From Bacillota bacterium (lineage in GTDB: Bacteria; Bacillota; Clostridia; Christensenellales; Aristaeellaceae), in the NCBI GenBank assembly GCA_023458835.1, contig JAEWWY010000290.1, forward strand, positions 1 through 6,704: 6,704 bases of DNA. Reading direction: 5' to 3'. Shown here piece by piece: positions 5,334 through 6,704 of the stretch (positions within the stretch are counted from its first letter, which is position 1; every line of letters begins with the position of its first letter). The notes below the pieces were generated by a model. That model worked only from the letters and a program-made list of their open reading frames with translations. It ran no database searches and was not told the origin of the DNA. The translations under genes were made by a program, and so were the position numbers.

Positions 5334-6704
5334 CTACCTGCTTCCCTCCTGCGCCCGGGTGTCCAGGAACACCTCCAGTGCGGTGGGATTCAGCGGCGGG
5401 CAGAAATGGTAGCCCTGAGCCATGTCGTAGTTCAGCTTCATCAGTGTGTTCAGGCGCTTGAAATGCTCCACGCCTACGGCGGCTACCTGCAGATTCAGGT
5501 TGTGGGCCAGATCCACCAGCGTCTTCAAAATGAATTCCTTGCCCTGGCTGGCGGAGGCGCCTGTCAGGAAGCTTTTGTCCACCTTCAAAACGTCCAGGGG
5601 CATGTTGTACAGGTGGGTGAGCGCGCCTGTGCCCGCGCCGTAATCATCCAGGGCGATGCGCACGCCCATCCGCCGCAGCACGTGCAGCTTATCCGCCTGG
5701 GCCATGAATACATCCATGATCCGCTCGGAAATCTCCAACTGCAGCGCGGAGCCGTTAAGCCCCATTTCCTTCAAAGCAAGGTAGACGGTATCGGCAAAGT
5801 CCGTTTGCATAAGCTGCACCGCGCTTATGTTGACCGAAACGTACAAATCCTGCCCCTGGCGCTTTTGCAGGTGGCGGATCTGGCGGCAGGCTTCCTTCAG
5901 CACGAAGCGGCCTATGGGCAGCATCAGATCATTGGCTTCCGCCAGGGGGATCAGCTCGCCCGCGGAGACCATGCCCAATTCTTCCACCTTCAGCCTCACG
6001 GTGCATTCAAAGCCCGCTACGCTGCCTGTATCCAGTTGGATGATGGGCTGGTATTCCAGCGACAGGGAATCGTCGGGCTGGAAGGTGGACAGCGCCTCCA
6101 CGATGCGGCGGCTGCGCAGCGCGCTTTCCAGGGTGATCCGGGCGGTATCCGCATCCTCCGCCTGCCGTGTGACGTCATACAGCGTCCAGCTTGCGCCGCC
6201 CAGCGCCGCCGCGGCGGACAGGGCGGTTTGCGCCTGGCTGAAAAGCAATTCGGCGGAAACCTCCTTTTGCGGGTACAGCGAGGCGCCGGCCAGCATTTTC
6301 AGCGACAGGGAGGTCTTTTGCCACGGGATGGGTGCGGACAGCACCTGGCCAAGCTCCGCCATGCGCCCTTCCGCCATGGAGGCCGTGCTCAAGCGGGGCA
6401 GGTGCAGCAGGAAGCGGTCATCATAGAGCCTTGCGGCCATTCCCTCTGGCCCCACAAAGGCCCGCAGCCTGTCGGCGCTGATGCGCAGCGCCAGCACATA
6501 CGCCATGCGCTGCGTATCCTCCGGCGGCAGGTTCCTGATGGTAAGGCATACCACCATGCCGCCTTCCCGGCGGTTTTCCTCCACGGACAGCCGCTCAGAA
6601 AGCGCCTGCATGAAGGGCGCTTTCGTAGTAAGCCCCGTGGTGCTGTCGGTAAGCGCGTCTTCCCCGGGCGCCTTGTAATCACCTGTGACATCCAGAAGCG
6701 TTGC
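5334..6704 (-). CDS. Degenerate GGDEF-EAL domain protein (5' end beyond window)
   Basis: The frame is open to the window edge, giving 457 visible codons. The 31 residues before the first ATG (6611) include TDSTTGLTTKAPF, which aligns with the TD-LTGL-NR-F start of GGDEF domains, so the ATG at 6611 is not the true start. Numbering from that Met, the GGDEF signature reads YDDRF (63-67) and no RxxD inhibitory site precedes it, so diguanylate cyclase activity is unlikely. An EAL domain covers about 183-417. EAL reads ECT (202-204). Retained are Asn261 (VNIS), Glu293 (EISE), Asp322-Asp323 (DDYG), Lys343 (LKVDKSF) and Gln399 (QGYHF). The conserved EGVE glutamate is Val379, so c-di-GMP hydrolysis is probably lost or weak. 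It may bind c-di-GMP or act through protein contacts. An N-terminal sensor or membrane region may lie outside the window. Confidence 0.88.
   Translation of the reverse strand, partial: ATLLDVTGDYKAPGEDALTDSTTGLTTKAPFMQALSERLSVEENRREGGMVVCLTIRNLPPEDTQRMAYVLALRISADRLRAFVGPEGMAARLYDDRFLLHLPRLSTASMAEGRMAELGQVLSAPIPWQKTSLSLKMLAGASLYPQKEVSAELLFSQAQTALSAAAALGGASWTLYDVTRQAEDADTARITLESALRSRRIVEALSTFQPDDSLSLEYQPIIQLDTGSVAGFECTVRLKVEELGMVSAGELIPLAEANDLMLPIGRFVLKEACRQIRHLQKRQGQDLYVSVNISAVQLMQTDFADTVYLALKEMGLNGSALQLEISERIMDVFMAQADKLHVLRRMGVRIALDDYGAGTGALTHLYNMPLDVLKVDKSFLTGASASQGKEFILKTLVDLAHNLNLQVAAVGVEHFKRLNTLMKLNYDMAQGYHFCPPLNPTALEVFLDTRAQEGSR

Overview
All five genes in this window lie on the minus strand, so transcription runs from high to low coordinates. 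The GC-rich coding sequence, Shine-Dalgarno sites of the GGAGG/AAAGGA type, the ECF-sigma/anti-sigma arrangement and the palindromic intergenic repeats suggest a Bacillota chromosome, probably an anaerobic gut-type member of Clostridia. That placement is inference; there is no rRNA or marker gene to confirm it.

Upstream block (about 6704-3788). A GGDEF-EAL type protein, cut off at its N-terminus by the window edge, is followed 24 bp later by a secreted beta-propeller-like protein. A good intrinsic terminator at 3788-3818 closes the block. Both signature domains of the first gene look degenerate: GGDEF reads YDDRF, EAL reads ECT, and the conserved EGVE glutamate is valine. It is therefore more likely a c-di-GMP/nucleotide sensor or scaffold than an enzyme.

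Downstream block (about 3778-333). An ECF sigma factor overlaps by 11 bp a single-pass membrane protein that is probably its anti-sigma factor. Next comes a large secreted protein whose N-terminal half looks like a beta-propeller and whose C-terminal half looks like an extracellular solute-binding protein with a charged helical insertion. A possible promoter, a 10-bp palindrome and a GGAG site lie just upstream of the sigma gene. The layout suggests a surface-signalling cassette in which the exported protein is the sensor or an output, but this is inferred only from gene order and domain type.

Left edge (1-332). No gene is supported here. It holds three copies of a palindromic element of about 27 bp (GTAGGrGCGA-N7-TCGCCC). 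Two copies form an inverted pair about 122 bp long, like a small non-autonomous element. A perfect 22-bp direct repeat sits at the same distance after two of the copies. No clear terminator for the downstream block was found, and 261-332 shows nothing recognisable.
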